The translations under genes were made by a program, and so were the position numbers. Under the pieces are notes generated by a model. That model was given only the letters and a program-made list of their open reading frames with translations. It had not been told where the DNA came from and ran no database searches. From Stomatobaculum longum (GTDB lineage Bacteria; Bacillota; Clostridia; Lachnospirales; Lachnospiraceae): a DNA stretch of 30,223 nucleotides. The DNA is taken from assembly GCA_905370385.1 (NCBI GenBank), contig CAJPKN010000009.1:1-30223 (forward strand), written 5' to 3'. How positions within the stretch are numbered: the first letter of the stretch is position 1; each line of letters starts with the position of its first letter. Below are positions 1 to 9,284 of this stretch, in pieces.

Positions 1-2
1 CG

Positions 3-1298
3 GTGAGCGGAAGCGATGCGCGCGAGAGCGCATTTACCGAGCAGCTCGGCGCGCGAGGCATTCAGGTTTATATCGGACAGCGGCGCGAAAATCTGAGCGC
101 GCCGGTTGACTACGTGGTCTACACGGCGGCCATCCACCCGGATAATCCGGAGTTTCTGGAGGCAAAGCGCCTCGGCATTCCCATGCTGAGCCGCGCGGAG
201 CTCCTCGGGCAGCTGATGCGCTGCTACCGGGAGAGCATTGCGGTCAGCGGCACGCACGGAAAGACGACGACCACCTCCATGCTCTCTCATATCCTGCTCA
301 CGGCGGAAAAGGACCCCACAATATCGCTCGGCGGCAACCTGGATGCCATCGGCGGCAATATCCGTGTCGGCGGCAGTGAGACCTTTTTGCTCGAGGCCTG
401 CGAGTACACAAACAGCTTCCTGTCCTTTTTCCCGACCCTGGAAATTATCTTAAATATTGAGGCGGATCACCTCGATTTTTTCAAGGACCTGGACGATATC
501 CGCCATTCGTTCCGCCGCTTCGTGCAGCGCATGCCGGAGAACGGTGCGCTCGTCATTGACAACCGCATTCGGAATTACCGGGAGATTGTCGGTGATTTTA
601 AGGGGCGGGTAACCACGGTCGGCACCGCGGAAGCGGACTATTACCCGACGGATATCCGCTTTGACGAACGCGGCAACGCGGCCTTTACACCGTCGGAGCA
701 CGGCAAGGCCTTGCCGCGCATTCAGCTTGCCGTGCCGGGAGAACACAATGTCTACAACGCGCTCGCGGCCCTAGCGGCCTGCCGTCTGCTCGGCATTGCG
801 CCGGAGCAAATCCGCGACGGCCTCGAGGCCTATCGCGGCACAGAGCGGCGTTTTGAGCACAAGGGCGAGTATCACGGGGCCGTCATCGTGGATGACTATG
901 CGCACCATCCGCAAGAGATTGCGGCGACTTTAAAAGCGGCACAAAAATATCCGCATCAAAAGCTCTGGTGTGTATTTCAGCCCCATACGTATACCAGAAC
1001 CAAGGCGCTTTTGCCGGAGTTCGGGACCGCCCTCGAAGGTGCGGATGTCGTACTGCTCGCGGATATCTATGCCGCGCGCGAAACCGATACGCTCGGAATC
1101 AGTTCGCGTGATGTCGCGGATGCAATCAATGCGGATCAGCCGGGCAAAGCGCGTTATTTCGGCAGTTTTGCGGAAATCGAAGCCTGCCTTTCGCGGGAAG
1201 TTCGAGCGGGAGATCTGGTCCTCACCATGGGGGCCGGCGATATTTATCGCGTCGGAGAAGAACTTTTAAACAGCGAAAAAAACGGCAATGTGAAATAA
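3..1298 (+). CDS. murC: UDP-N-acetylmuramate--L-alanine ligase, 5' end missing
   Basis: Cytoplasmic Mur ligase that joins L-alanine to UDP-N-acetylmuramate using ATP, the first amino-acid step of peptidoglycan precursor synthesis. The visible part begins inside the conserved VSGSD segment that follows the N-terminal Rossmann-like GIGGIGMS motif of MurC, so the GTG at the left edge is a valine codon and not the start; about 15-40 residues are missing. The ATP-binding P-loop SGTHGKTTTTSML and the C-terminal DDYAHHPQEI motif are intact, and the remaining 431 residues fit a family length of about 455-470. The DYAHHP motif separates MurC from MurD/E/F. An intrinsic terminator follows shortly after the stop codon, so the gene ends its transcription unit. 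Identity is secure; the true start lies outside the window. Confidence 0.96.
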   Translation: MSGSDARESAFTEQLGARGIQVYIGQRRENLSAPVDYVVYTAAIHPDNPEFLEAKRLGIPMLSRAELLGQLMRCYRESIAVSGTHGKTTTTSMLSHILLTAEKDPTISLGGNLDAIGGNIRVGGSETFLLEACEYTNSFLSFFPTLEIILNIEADHLDFFKDLDDIRHSFRRFVQRMPENGALVIDNRIRNYREIVGDFKGRVTTVGTAEADYYPTDIRFDERGNAAFTPSEHGKALPRIQLAVPGEHNVYNALAALAACRLLGIAPEQIRDGLEAYRGTERRFEHKGEYHGAVIVDDYAHHPQEIAATLKAAQKYPHQKLWCVFQPHTYTRTKALLPEFGTALEGADVVLLADIYAARETDTLGISSRDVADAINADQPGKARYFGSFAEIEACLSREVRAGDLVLTMGAGDIYRVGEELLNSEKNGNVK

Positions 1299-1322
1299 TA
1301 AGCGCCCAGAGAGCGCGAAATG

Positions 1323-1353
1323 AGCCGGTGTGCGGTTTTGCACACCGGCTTTT
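1323..1353 (+). terminator. Intrinsic terminator after murC
   Basis: An 11-bp GC-rich stem (AGCCGGTGTGC, 1323-1333, pairing with 1340-1350) closes a GGTTTT loop and is followed by a short T run before CC. It lies 25 bases past the murC stop. The T run is short, so termination may be incomplete. The right arm abuts the DnaA-box cluster. Confidence 0.75.
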
Positions 1354-1382
1354 CCACAATCCTGTGGATAAATTGTGGATAA
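1350..1382. promoter_or_regulatory. Cluster of three DnaA boxes upstream of the dnaD-like gene
   Basis: Two perfect DnaA boxes TGTGGATAA lie at 1363-1371 and 1374-1382, 11 bp apart and therefore on the same helical face. A third, inverted copy with one mismatch (TTTTCCACA versus TTATCCACA) is at 1350-1358. All sit between the murC terminator and the dnaD-like start. DnaA-ATP binding here could autoregulate replication genes or act as a titration site. I see no clear AT-rich unwinding element, so an origin is less likely. Confidence 0.75.
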
Positions 1383-1443
1383 AGATGTGAAGTCCTATCG
1401 GAGAGTTTATGCTAAGATGTGAAATATAAAGAAGGAGGATGAG

Positions 1444-2538
1444 ATGAAAGTTATTTTTCAAGGCGACGCGGCGCCCGGCGTTACCGTCGTCTCAAATGAG
1501 TTTATCGACCGCTATATGCCATCGGCAAACGGCGCGTTTGTAAAGGTTTATCTCTATCTCCTGCGCCATCAGGGTGAGGAGGTAACGGATGCCCGGATTG
1601 CGGACAGCTTGGAACTCACGGAGGGCGATGTAAGACGTGCCTTACTCCGCTGGCAGCGAGAGGGATTAATTGCGGGCGATTTTACGGAGCCCGAGAGACA
1701 AACAGAAGAGGCGGAAGTGCCGCGATATACGGAAGTGCCGCGATATGCGGCAGAGCCGCAGCAAGAGGAAAAGAGTACAGAGCTTCCGGCGGAGCCTGTG
1801 CGTTCGGAGAAGTCGGAGACAAGCGTTCCGGAAAAGCCGGAGACCGTGTTGCCGCCGGCAAAATTGCCGGATAAATCCGGAGTGGATTTCAGCCGCCTGC
1901 AGAACGACGGCGAGTTTGCGGGACTCAGTTATGCCCTGCAGCGTTATCTTGGCAAAACTTTTTCGCAGACCGACAGCGAGACTGTGGCTTATCTCTACGG
2001 GACGCTCGGTATGTCGTCCGATCTCTTGATCAAACTCGGCGAAATATGCGCGGAAAAAAAGAAGAGTTCGCTCCGCTATTTCGAGAAAGTCGCAATCGAC
2101 TGGTATGAGAGAGGCATCAAGACGCCGGAGGAGGCAGAACTTCGCGGCGAGAATTATACCCGGGAAGTCTATGCGGTTTTAAATGCGTTCGGAATCCGGG
2201 ACCGCGGTCCGGGTATCGAAGAGAAAAAATATATCGAGAAGTGGTATCACGACTACGGCTTTTCCGAGGAATTGGTCGTGGAGGCCTGCAGTCGAACCCT
2301 GCGTCACGTTCACAAGCCGAACTTCCCCTATACGGACGGCATCCTGACCAAGTGGCAGCGCGCGGGCGTGCACAGTCTCCGGGATGTGGCGGAAGAGGAT
2401 AAAAAGCGGGAGGAGAGCGGCGGCAAGAGAAGTACGCCGAAGACCGACACGCGCTTCCACAATTTCGAGGAGCGGGATGAAGATCCGAATGACCTTGTGT
2501 TGCAACAGCTTAAGCGGAAGCTTGAGCAGGATTCCTGA
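1444..2538 (+). CDS. DnaD-domain replication initiation protein
   Basis: A 364-residue DnaD/DnaB-like protein of the Firmicute primosome, expected to remodel origin or fork DNA and help load the replicative helicase. Residues about 1-75 form a winged-helix N-terminal domain (the segment ending RRALLRWQREGLI is typical). Residues about 80-140 are a charged Glu/Pro-rich linker containing a duplicated EVPRYTEVPRYA segment. The C-terminal half carries two DnaD-type helical modules, around YLGKTFSQTDSETVAYLYG and YIEKWYHDYGFSEELVVEA. The start is an ATG with AAGGAGGATGAG immediately upstream. The helicase-loader gene follows after 13 bp, so the two are almost certainly one operon, and the DnaA boxes lie about 60 bp upstream. 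The symbol dnaD is withheld because clostridial proteins with this layout are often only called DnaD-domain proteins. Confidence 0.9.
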   Translation: MKVIFQGDAAPGVTVVSNEFIDRYMPSANGAFVKVYLYLLRHQGEEVTDARIADSLELTEGDVRRALLRWQREGLIAGDFTEPERQTEEAEVPRYTEVPRYAAEPQQEEKSTELPAEPVRSEKSETSVPEKPETVLPPAKLPDKSGVDFSRLQNDGEFAGLSYALQRYLGKTFSQTDSETVAYLYGTLGMSSDLLIKLGEICAEKKKSSLRYFEKVAIDWYERGIKTPEEAELRGENYTREVYAVLNAFGIRDRGPGIEEKKYIEKWYHDYGFSEELVVEACSRTLRHVHKPNFPYTDGILTKWQRAGVHSLRDVAEEDKKREESGGKRSTPKTDTRFHNFEERDEDPNDLVLQQLKRKLEQDS

Positions 2539-2551
2539 GAGGAGGTAAGGC

Positions 2552-3565
2552 GTGGCGCTCAGCAATACGGAATACAATGCGATTTTGCGAGAGTATGAGG
2601 CGCTGCAGGCCGCAGAGCAGCAGGTCATACGGGAACGAAAGGCAGAGCTGAACCGCGTGCTTCCCGCCTATCGGGAGACCGAGCAAAAAATCGCGGCGCG
2701 CGCCATGGAGCGCTATCTATCGCGCATGCAGGGGGACGAGAACGGCCTTAACGGCCTAGAAGAAGAGCTCGCCGCACTCGAGACAGAAAAGCTTGAAATT
2801 CTTCGGCGCGCCGGTTATCCGGTCGATTATCTGCGCCCGGCCTACCGCTGTGAGACCTGCCGGGACACCGGCTTTGTCGACGGGAAAAAATGCCGCTGCT
2901 TTCGGCAGAAAATCATTGCGCGACTTTGTCGCCAGGGGCGGCTCGCGGCGAGCATCGAGCGGGAGAATTTCGATCGCTTTTCCCTCGACTATTACAGCGC
3001 GGCGCGCGAGGTGCCGAAACTCGCCATGAGCGAGAGAGCCTATATGGAGCAGCTGGTGCTGCCGCAGTGCAGGCGCTATCTTGAGAACTTCGACCGAGAG
3101 AAGGGAAATCTCCTCTTTACCGGAAAACCCGGGCTCGGGAAGACCTTTCTCTCGCATTGCATTGCGGGGGAACTTTTAAAGCGGGGGCACACCGTCCTCT
3201 ACCTCAGTGCGGAGGAACTTTTTTCCCTGCTCGCCGCAACGCAATGGCGGCAGCGCGCGGAGAGTGACGAGGAGAAAATCAAAGCCAGGGAGGAGAAAGA
3301 GTTCCGAGAGTATATTTACGGCTGTGAGTTTTTAATCATAGATGACCTCGGGACGGAGTTCAGCAACGCCTTTACGACGGCCGCGTTTTTCAGCCTCTTA
3401 AACGAGAGACTGCTCTCACGCCTCGGCACCTTGATTTCCACAAACTTAGATCCCAAGCAACTGAAAGCGCAATATACCGAGAGAAGCACATCGCGCATTT
3501 TGGGTGAATATGATATACTTCCCTTCTACGGAAGCGATATTCGTGCGCAGAAGCGCAGACAATAG
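2552..3565 (+). CDS. dnaC: DnaC/DnaI-type helicase loader ATPase
   Basis: AAA+ ATPase that delivers the hexameric replicative helicase to DNA with the DnaD-type primosome protein. It begins at a GTG with GAGGAGG a few bases upstream; no nearer ATG fits. Residues about 1-95 are a helical, charged N-terminal part. A CxxC...CxC cysteine cluster (CETC then CRC, about residues 100-116) suggests a zinc site in the helicase-interacting region. Walker A is GKPGLGKT (about residues 191-198) and Walker B is FLIIDDLGTE with the acidic pair at about 264-265. TNLDPKQL and the arginine-containing SRILGEYD segment near the C terminus resemble sensor-1 and arginine-finger regions. 337 residues fits the clostridial DnaI-like length. 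The gene closes the two-gene replication operon. Confidence 0.93.
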   Translation: MALSNTEYNAILREYEALQAAEQQVIRERKAELNRVLPAYRETEQKIAARAMERYLSRMQGDENGLNGLEEELAALETEKLEILRRAGYPVDYLRPAYRCETCRDTGFVDGKKCRCFRQKIIARLCRQGRLAASIERENFDRFSLDYYSAAREVPKLAMSERAYMEQLVLPQCRRYLENFDREKGNLLFTGKPGLGKTFLSHCIAGELLKRGHTVLYLSAEELFSLLAATQWRQRAESDEEKIKAREEKEFREYIYGCEFLIIDDLGTEFSNAFTTAAFFSLLNERLLSRLGTLISTNLDPKQLKAQYTERSTSRILGEYDILPFYGSDIRAQKRRQ

Positions 3566-3600
3566 CCAACCCTATCATCGAAGGAAAAGGAGCAGAAGAG

Positions 3601-4785
3601 ATGTCGAACGAAGACAAAGAGATTGAGACCATCCCGGTGGGACCGCTTGGACTGGTGCCCTTAAAGAGCTGCGAGGAACTCGGGAAAAAGGTCGATGCCT
3701 ATCTGGTGCGCTGGAGAAATGCACGTCAGAGCGAGCATAAGGATACGCTCGCGTTTATGGGCTATGAGAAAGACTCCTTCATCGTGCAGAGTCTCATCAA
3801 CCGCTTCGGCACGGGTGAGGGCAAGGGCACGCTCTTACAGTCGGTGCGCGGTAAAGATCTGTTCCTCATGGTGGATGTCTGTAACCACAGCCTGACCTAT
3901 TCGCTCTGCGGCATGACGAACCACATGTCTCCGGACGATCACTTTGCGGACTTGAAGCGCATCATCTCGGCGGCGGCAGGTAAGGCGCGCCGCATCAACG
4001 TAATCATGCCCTTCCTCTACGAGAGCCGTGTGTACCGGAGAGGCGGCCGCGAGTCCCTGGACTGTGCGCTGGCACTCCACGAGCTCGTCAACATGGGCGT
4101 CGATAACATTTTGACCTTTGACGCGCACGACCCGCGCGTGCAGAACGCGATTCCGCTGAAGGGCTTTGAGACCGTGCAGCCCATCTACCAGTTCATCAAG
4201 GCCCTCCTCCAGACGGAGCCGGAACTCAAGGTGGATTCCGAGCACATGATGATCATCAGTCCGGACGCGGGCGGTATGGGCAGAGCAATCTACTTTGCAA
4301 ACATGATGGGCCTCGATGTCGGCATGTTCTATAAGCGCCGGGATTACACGCGCCTGGTCGGCGGCAGAAATCCGGTCCTTGCGCACGAGTTCCTCGGCAC
4401 GGATGTCACCGGCAAGGATGTGATTGTCGTAGACGATATGATTTCCTCCGGCGAGACCGTGCAGGAAGTCGCGCGTGAGTTAAAGCGCCGCGGCGCAAAG
4501 AAGGTCTTTGTCTGTGCGACCTTCGGTCTCTTCACGAACGGCCTTGCGCGTTTTGACCGCTATTACGAAGAGGGGCTGATTGATAAGATTTTCACGACCA
4601 ATCTGGTCTATCAGAGCCCGGAGCTCTTAAGCCGCCCCTACTATGTGAGCGTCGAGATGAGCAAGTACATTGCGCTTTTGATTGACAGTTTGAACCATGA
4701 CACATCCGTGAGTGAGCTCCTGCAGCCCCATGAGCGCATTCACCGCGCACTCACCAAGCACAGAGCTGCGCAGGAACGGAACTAA
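3601..4785 (+). CDS. prs: Ribose-phosphate pyrophosphokinase (PRPP synthetase)
   Basis: Cytoplasmic enzyme that makes phosphoribosyl pyrophosphate from ribose-5-phosphate and ATP, feeding purine, pyrimidine, histidine, tryptophan and NAD synthesis. The metal/substrate loop appears as FDAHDPRVQNAIP and the PRPP-binding signature as VIVVDDMISSGETVQEVA. At 394 residues it is longer than the classic enzyme of about 315 residues; the extra length is mainly an N-terminal extension and an altered flexible-loop region, a form seen in clostridia. ATG start with AAAAGGAG upstream. It is followed by proS after only 15 bp, suggesting co-transcription. The divergent length raises the chance that its allosteric control differs from Bacillus Prs, which is inference. 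Confidence 0.93.
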   Translation: MSNEDKEIETIPVGPLGLVPLKSCEELGKKVDAYLVRWRNARQSEHKDTLAFMGYEKDSFIVQSLINRFGTGEGKGTLLQSVRGKDLFLMVDVCNHSLTYSLCGMTNHMSPDDHFADLKRIISAAAGKARRINVIMPFLYESRVYRRGGRESLDCALALHELVNMGVDNILTFDAHDPRVQNAIPLKGFETVQPIYQFIKALLQTEPELKVDSEHMMIISPDAGGMGRAIYFANMMGLDVGMFYKRRDYTRLVGGRNPVLAHEFLGTDVTGKDVIVVDDMISSGETVQEVARELKRRGAKKVFVCATFGLFTNGLARFDRYYEEGLIDKIFTTNLVYQSPELLSRPYYVSVEMSKYIALLIDSLNHDTSVSELLQPHERIHRALTKHRAAQERN

Positions 4786-4800
4786 GGGAAAGAGGGAAGT

Positions 4801-6240
4801 ATGGCAGAGGAAAAAAAGGCGGTCAAAGAAATTACTTCGATGGATCAGGATTTCGCACAGTGGTATACGGATGTTGTGCGGAAGGCAGAGCTCTGCGACT
4901 ATACGAGCGTCAAGGGATGTATGGTCATTCAGCCCGCCGGTTATGCAATCTGGGAGCGCATCCAGAGTCTCCTCGATCGGCGCTTTAAGGCGACAGGCGT
5001 AAAAAATTGCTACATGCCGCTTTTTATTCCGGAGAGTCTGCTCGACAAAGAGAAAGATCATGTGGAGGGCTTCGCGCCGGAAGTGGCCTGGGTCACCCAG
5101 GGCGGCCTCGAGCCTCTGCAGGAGCGCCTTTGCGTGCGCCCGACTTCGGAGACCCTGTTCTGTGATTACTATGCCAAGAATGTGCATTCCTACCGTGACC
5201 TGCCGCAGGTGCTGAACCAGTGGTGCTCGGTGGTGCGCTGGGAGAAGACGACCCGTCCCTTCCTCCGCTCCCGCGAGTTCCTCTGGCAGGAGGGACACAC
5301 CGTACACGCGACCGCGGAAGAGGCGCAGGAGAGAACCGAGCAGATGCTGAATCTCTATGCGGATTTCTGCGAGCAGGAACTCGCAATTCCGGTGGTGCGC
5401 GGTCAGAAGACCGATAAGGAGAAGTTTGCCGGTGCGGTCGCGACCTATACGATCGAGTCTCTGATGCACGACGGCAAGGCGTTGCAGAGCGGTACGAGCC
5501 ACAACTTCGGCGACGGCTTTGCGCGCGCTTTCGGCATGCAGTTCCAGGACAAGGACAACAGCCTGAAATATATGCACCAGACTTCCTGGGGCATGACCAC
5601 CCGTATGATAGGCGCACTCATCATGGTGCACGGCGACGACTCCGGTCTCAAGATGCCGCCGCACATTGCGCCGATTCAGGTCACGATTGTCCCGGTTGCC
5701 ATGCATAAGGAAGGCGTTTTGGAGCGGGCAAAGGCGCTCGCGGCAGAGCTTGAAGCGGCAGGCGTACGCGTCAACGTGGACGACACGGATCGCCGTCCCG
5801 GCTTCAAGTTTGCGGAGTGTGAGATGCGCGGCGTGCCGCTTCGCATCGAGCTCGGACCGAAGGATATCGAGGCGGGCAGCTGCGTGCTGGTGCGCCGCGA
5901 CAACGGTGAGAAATCCGAGGCAGCACTCGAAGGCATTGCCGTTACCGTTGCGGATATGCTCGAGACCATCCAGAAGGCCATGTACGAGAGAGCCAAGGAG
6001 CACCGCGACACACATACCTACGATGTGAAGAGCATGGAGGAGTTCGCGGAGACCGTAAAGAACCGCCCGGGCTTTGTCCGTGCGATGTGGTGCGGCGATC
6101 GCGCCTGCGAAGACAAGATCAAAGAGGAGGTCGGCGCAACGAGCCGCTGCATTCCCTTTGCCCAGGAAACAATCTCCGAGACCTGTGTCTGCTGCGGTAA
6201 GCCCGCGAAAAAGATGGTCTACTGGGGAATCGCATACTAA
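4801..6240 (+). CDS. proS: Prolyl-tRNA synthetase, archaeal/eukaryote-like type
   Basis: Class II aminoacyl-tRNA synthetase charging tRNA-Pro. Motif 2 is visible as [20 protein letters not shown], with the characteristic [12 protein letters not shown] upstream and [15 protein letters not shown] with [12 protein letters not shown] (motif 3 region) downstream. Residues about 275-385 form the anticodon-binding domain (PIQVTIVPV onward). The C-terminal domain ends in Tyr and carries paired cysteines ([10 protein letters not shown]), the zinc-binding extension of type 3 ProS. There is no INS editing domain between motifs 2 and 3, separating it from the bacterial type of about 570 residues. 479 residues is the expected length. 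An intrinsic terminator follows, ending the prs-proS unit. Confidence 0.97.
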   Translation: MAEEKKAVKEITSMDQDFAQWYTDVVRKAELCDYTSVKGCMVIQPAGYAIWERIQSLLDRRFKATGVKNCYMPLFIPESLLDKEKDHVEGFAPEVAWVTQGGLEPLQERLCVRPTSETLFCDYYAKNVHSYRDLPQVLNQWCSVVRWEKTTRPFLRSREFLWQEGHTVHATAEEAQERTEQMLNLYADFCEQELAIPVVRGQKTDKEKFAGAVATYTIESLMHDGKALQSGTSHNFGDGFARAFGMQFQDKDNSLKYMHQTSWGMTTRMIGALIMVHGDDSGLKMPPHIAPIQVTIVPVAMHKEGVLERAKALAAELEAAGVRVNVDDTDRRPGFKFAECEMRGVPLRIELGPKDIEAGSCVLVRRDNGEKSEAALEGIAVTVADMLETIQKAMYERAKEHRDTHTYDVKSMEEFAETVKNRPGFVRAMWCGDRACEDKIKEEVGATSRCIPFAQETISETCVCCGKPAKKMVYWGIAY

Positions 6241-6245
6241 AACCG

Positions 6246-6283
6246 TGAGGGCTGCCGCAATGAGCGCGACAGCCCTCATTTTG
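6246..6283 (+). terminator. Intrinsic terminator after proS
   Basis: A 9-bp stem (TGAGGGCTG at 6246-6254 with CAGCCCTCA at 6270-6278) and a 15-base loop are followed by a four-T tail. It starts 5 bases after the proS stop and precedes the cca gene. Confidence 0.75.
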
Positions 6284-6308
6284 ACTTTGCGGCTGAGAAG
6301 GGAGAGTG

Positions 6309-7547
6309 ATGCGCATGTACTTGCCGGAGACGGTGAGAGAAATTTTGAGAAAACTGGAGACGGCGGGCCATCAAGCCTATGCGGTCGGCGGCTGTGTGCG
6401 GGACAGCATACTGGGAAAAGAGCCGGACGACTGGGATATCACGACGGATGCGCGCCCCGAGGAGGTCAAGGACCTGTTTCCGCGCACGGTGGACACGGGA
6501 CTGCAGCACGGCACGGTGACGGTTTTGATGGGCGGGGAGGGCTATGAGGTCACGACCTACCGCATTGACGGCGCCTATACGGACGGGAGACATCCGGACA
6601 GCATTCGCTTTACGCCCTCGCTCGAGGAAGATTTAAAACGGCGGGACTTCACCATCAATGCGATGGCGGTTTCGGAGCGCGGAGAGCTGGTGGATCTCTT
6701 CGGCGGACAGGAGGATTTGCGACAAGGCTGCATCCGCTGTGTCGGCGATGCGCGTGAGCGCTTCCGGGAGGATGCCCTCCGCATGCTCCGCGCCGTGCGC
6801 TTTGCCGCACAGTTGAATTTTGCCATTGAGGCGGAGAGTTTTGCGGCAATCGCGGAACTCTCGGAAAATTTAAAGCTGGTCAGCAAGGAACGCATTTTGG
6901 CGGAACTCTCGAAGCTCCTGCTCTCGGACCATCCGGAGAAGGCGGAACTCTTATACGAGTCGGGGCTGGCACCGCAGATGGCGACACATTTTCCGGGCTT
7001 TCACCCGGATTACCGCACGGCAACGCTCCCGAAGGAAAAAGCCCTGCGCTTTGCCGCGGCGAGTGAGGCCCTTTTACCGGCGGAGCTGGCGGCGCTTTTG
7101 AAGGAATTGAAGAGCGACCGGGCGACCGCGGAGCGCGCCCGGCTTTTAGCGGAGGAACTGAAGCGCCCGCTGCCCTCGGGAGAGGCGGCGCTCAGGAAGC
7201 GCCTTTCGGCCATCGGAGACGAAGCCTTTCTTCAGCTCATGTGCCTCAAGGAGGCGGGCTACGGTGCGGGTGCGGAGCCCTGTTCCGGAGAGGCCTTGGC
7301 GGCGCGACTCGCGAACCTTCGCGCGTTGCGGGAAGGCATTTTAAAGCGGGGCGACTGTCTCGGACTCTCGGATCTCGCAATCGGCGGGGCGGATCTTCTT
7401 GCGCTCGGGATACCGAAGGGGCCGGCGCTCGGTGACTGTCTGCGCACCCTTCTGGACTATGTGCTTGAGGATCCCGCGCGGAATAAGAGAGCGCTTCTTC
7501 TCGCGTACGCGAAGGAGAGGCAGAATAAGAATGACAGGGGGCAGTGA
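6309..7547 (+). CDS. cca: CCA-adding tRNA nucleotidyltransferase
   Basis: Class II nucleotidyltransferase that adds or repairs the 3' CCA of tRNAs without a template. The head domain shows YAVGGCVRDSILGKEPDDWD with the catalytic acidic pair, followed by DLFPRTVDTGLQHGTVTV. The RRDFTINAMA motif and the ERFREDALRMLRAVRFAAQL neck motif follow in the family order. The helical tail occupies residues about 200-410. Length (about 412) fits the Bacillus-type enzyme. Three starts are possible: GTG 6306, ATG 6309, ATG 6315. AGGGAG at 6299-6304 leaves 4 nt to 6309 and 10 nt to 6315, so the last is also plausible. The lipoprotein gene starts one base after the stop, suggesting coupling without an obvious functional link. 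Confidence 0.95.
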   Translation: MRMYLPETVREILRKLETAGHQAYAVGGCVRDSILGKEPDDWDITTDARPEEVKDLFPRTVDTGLQHGTVTVLMGGEGYEVTTYRIDGAYTDGRHPDSIRFTPSLEEDLKRRDFTINAMAVSERGELVDLFGGQEDLRQGCIRCVGDARERFREDALRMLRAVRFAAQLNFAIEAESFAAIAELSENLKLVSKERILAELSKLLLSDHPEKAELLYESGLAPQMATHFPGFHPDYRTATLPKEKALRFAAASEALLPAELAALLKELKSDRATAERARLLAEELKRPLPSGEAALRKRLSAIGDEAFLQLMCLKEAGYGAGAEPCSGEALAARLANLRALREGILKRGDCLGLSDLAIGGADLLALGIPKGPALGDCLRTLLDYVLEDPARNKRALLLAYAKERQNKNDRGQ

Positions 7548-7548
7548 G

Positions 7549-9279
7549 ATGAGAGTGCGAAAGATAGCAGCGACCGTGCTCGGACTTTGCCTGTTGGCGG
7601 CAAGTCTGACAGGCTGTCGCAGAGGACAGCAATGGTCGGGGGCGACGCACACGGAAGATCCGCTGATCTGGTATAACCGGAGCGGGCTCTATGCCTATTT
7701 TCCGGGGGAAGAGATACGGGAGATTGCGAGCTTTGACAGCGAGCGCGAGACCAATGTGATACAGCGCATTCTGGGCCGTCACGACCCGAGCGCGGATGTC
7801 GCATTCAGTGCCGACCGGGAGCGCGTGTATTTCCTGAGGAATTATGCGGAGGACAATGTCTACAGCTTCTTTTTGGGAGAACTTTGCGCAAAGAATTGGG
7901 AGGGGGAGACCGAGACCGTCGCGGAGCATATTGTAAAGTATGTGCCGCTCGCGGGAGCAGCCGTGCTCGGCGAAGATAAGACGGGGGCCCTCTCGCTATC
8001 GTACCGCAGCGAAAAGGGCGGACTCTGGCAATCCGAAGTGATCGCCGCGCTGGTCCTCGATTTTCGCGTGAGCAAGGACGGAAGGCGCGCGGTCTATCTG
8101 ACGGGAGACGGAGAGCTCTTTGCGCTGCGCTTCGGCGAAGCCGGAGAGAGAGTCGGAGAGCCGCAGCGCATCGGTGCCGGCATACGGCAGCTGAGCTTTG
8201 CGAGCGATGATTTGGAACAGCTCTACGGCAGCGACGGCAGCGGGAGCATCTACTACAGTGCGGGCCTCACCCCGCTGCGGGTTGTGAGTGTGGATGTCAC
8301 CGAGACCGCATTTATTTCAAAGACGGGACATCTCTACTACCTCAGGGATGAGCACAGCGTGCCGGAGAACCTCGGGAGGGCCGAGACAGATACGCGCGGA
8401 GCAAAAAAAGAGGAGCTTTCGCAGCAAGAAAGCGAGGCTTCGGAAGAGGCTGCGGAAGAGAGCGGTGTGCAGCCGCAGACTGCGGTAAACGGTCTCTCGC
8501 CGGCGCAGGGCAAGGTGCTCTGCTATTTTGACGGCAATGAAAGCCGCACGCTCCTAAAAAATGTGTCGCGCCTGAGTTCGGTCTACAGCGACCGCACACA
8601 GGGAGACCGCGCACTGGTCTGGCAGGGCGGCGGGAATTCCTACTCGATTTACCTCCTGCGGGATGACAGAGCGCTGAATACCGGCCTGCATCTCACGGAC
8701 CGGGGACTTCTGGATCTCGCGTTCGATGCGAGCGAAGATAAGTTCTACTACGTGCTCTTTCAGCCGGATGCGTCCGGGGAACAAAAGGCGAATCTCGGGA
8801 CAGTGTTTGAGAAGCGTTACAACGAGGAAGGAATGGAGCGTGAGGAAGCGCTCTTTGGCGATGTGAGCGGTATCTCGAATGCACAGGGCGGCGTGGTGTT
8901 TGCCGGCGCGGAACATCCGAACGAGAGCTACGCGAGCCTCGCGGTGAACGGGGAAACCTTGGCAGAGCGCGTCGCGAGTTATCAGCTTGTGCGTGAGAAC
9001 GGGAGCGCCCTCTATTACCTGAAGGACGCGCTCTCGATCGGTGAGGACAAGCAGGGGACTTTGGTTCGCTGGGACGGAACCGCCGGTGAGACGGGAGAAG
9101 AGCTCTTCTACGGTGTCAGCGACTACGAAGTGGAGTCGGACGGAAGCGTGACCCTGCTCTCCGGCTACGGCGACGCGAAGGAACTCTGGTATTACTCCGT
9201 TTCCGGAGGGCGCAGACTCCTTGACAGCGCGGCCCTCGGTTTTCGACACAGCGAATCCGGACGCACGGAAAGCAAATAA
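7549..9279 (+). CDS. Uncharacterised lipoprotein with propeller-like repeats
   Basis: Unrecognised gene. The chosen ATG gives a type II signal peptide: RVRK, a hydrophobic stretch, then the lipobox SLTGC with the lipid-modified Cys near residue 22, so the 576-residue product should be anchored outside the membrane. The reading frame stays open about 150 bp upstream inside cca, but that extension is shadow sequence. The body contains many short strand-turn segments of the YFLRN, LYYLRDE, LYYLKDA and ELWYYSVSG kind, suggesting a beta-propeller or WD-like fold. A low-complexity acidic Glu/Ser/Gln linker lies near residues 280-315, dividing two halves. No catalytic motif is apparent. It directly follows cca and ends at a strong terminator. 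A role in envelope sensing would be a guess. Confidence 0.8.
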   Translation: MRVRKIAATVLGLCLLAASLTGCRRGQQWSGATHTEDPLIWYNRSGLYAYFPGEEIREIASFDSERETNVIQRILGRHDPSADVAFSADRERVYFLRNYAEDNVYSFFLGELCAKNWEGETETVAEHIVKYVPLAGAAVLGEDKTGALSLSYRSEKGGLWQSEVIAALVLDFRVSKDGRRAVYLTGDGELFALRFGEAGERVGEPQRIGAGIRQLSFASDDLEQLYGSDGSGSIYYSAGLTPLRVVSVDVTETAFISKTGHLYYLRDEHSVPENLGRAETDTRGAKKEELSQQESEASEEAAEESGVQPQTAVNGLSPAQGKVLCYFDGNESRTLLKNVSRLSSVYSDRTQGDRALVWQGGGNSYSIYLLRDDRALNTGLHLTDRGLLDLAFDASEDKFYYVLFQPDASGEQKANLGTVFEKRYNEEGMEREEALFGDVSGISNAQGGVVFAGAEHPNESYASLAVNGETLAERVASYQLVRENGSALYYLKDALSIGEDKQGTLVRWDGTAGETGEELFYGVSDYEVESDGSVTLLSGYGDAKELWYYSVSGGRRLLDSAALGFRHSESGRTESK

Positions 9280-9284
9280 AATAT

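Noticed and set aside
1350..1382. Possible replication origin because of DnaA boxes
   Set aside because: Only three boxes, no AT-rich unwinding region, and no dnaA, dnaN, rpmH or gyr genes nearby; more likely a regulatory cluster.
4627..6279. A 550-codon open frame on the minus strand opposite proS and the end of prs
   Set aside because: It mirrors the codon pattern of strongly supported plus-strand genes at high GC, its translation is rich in Arg/His/Leu without motifs, and it has no context as a gene.
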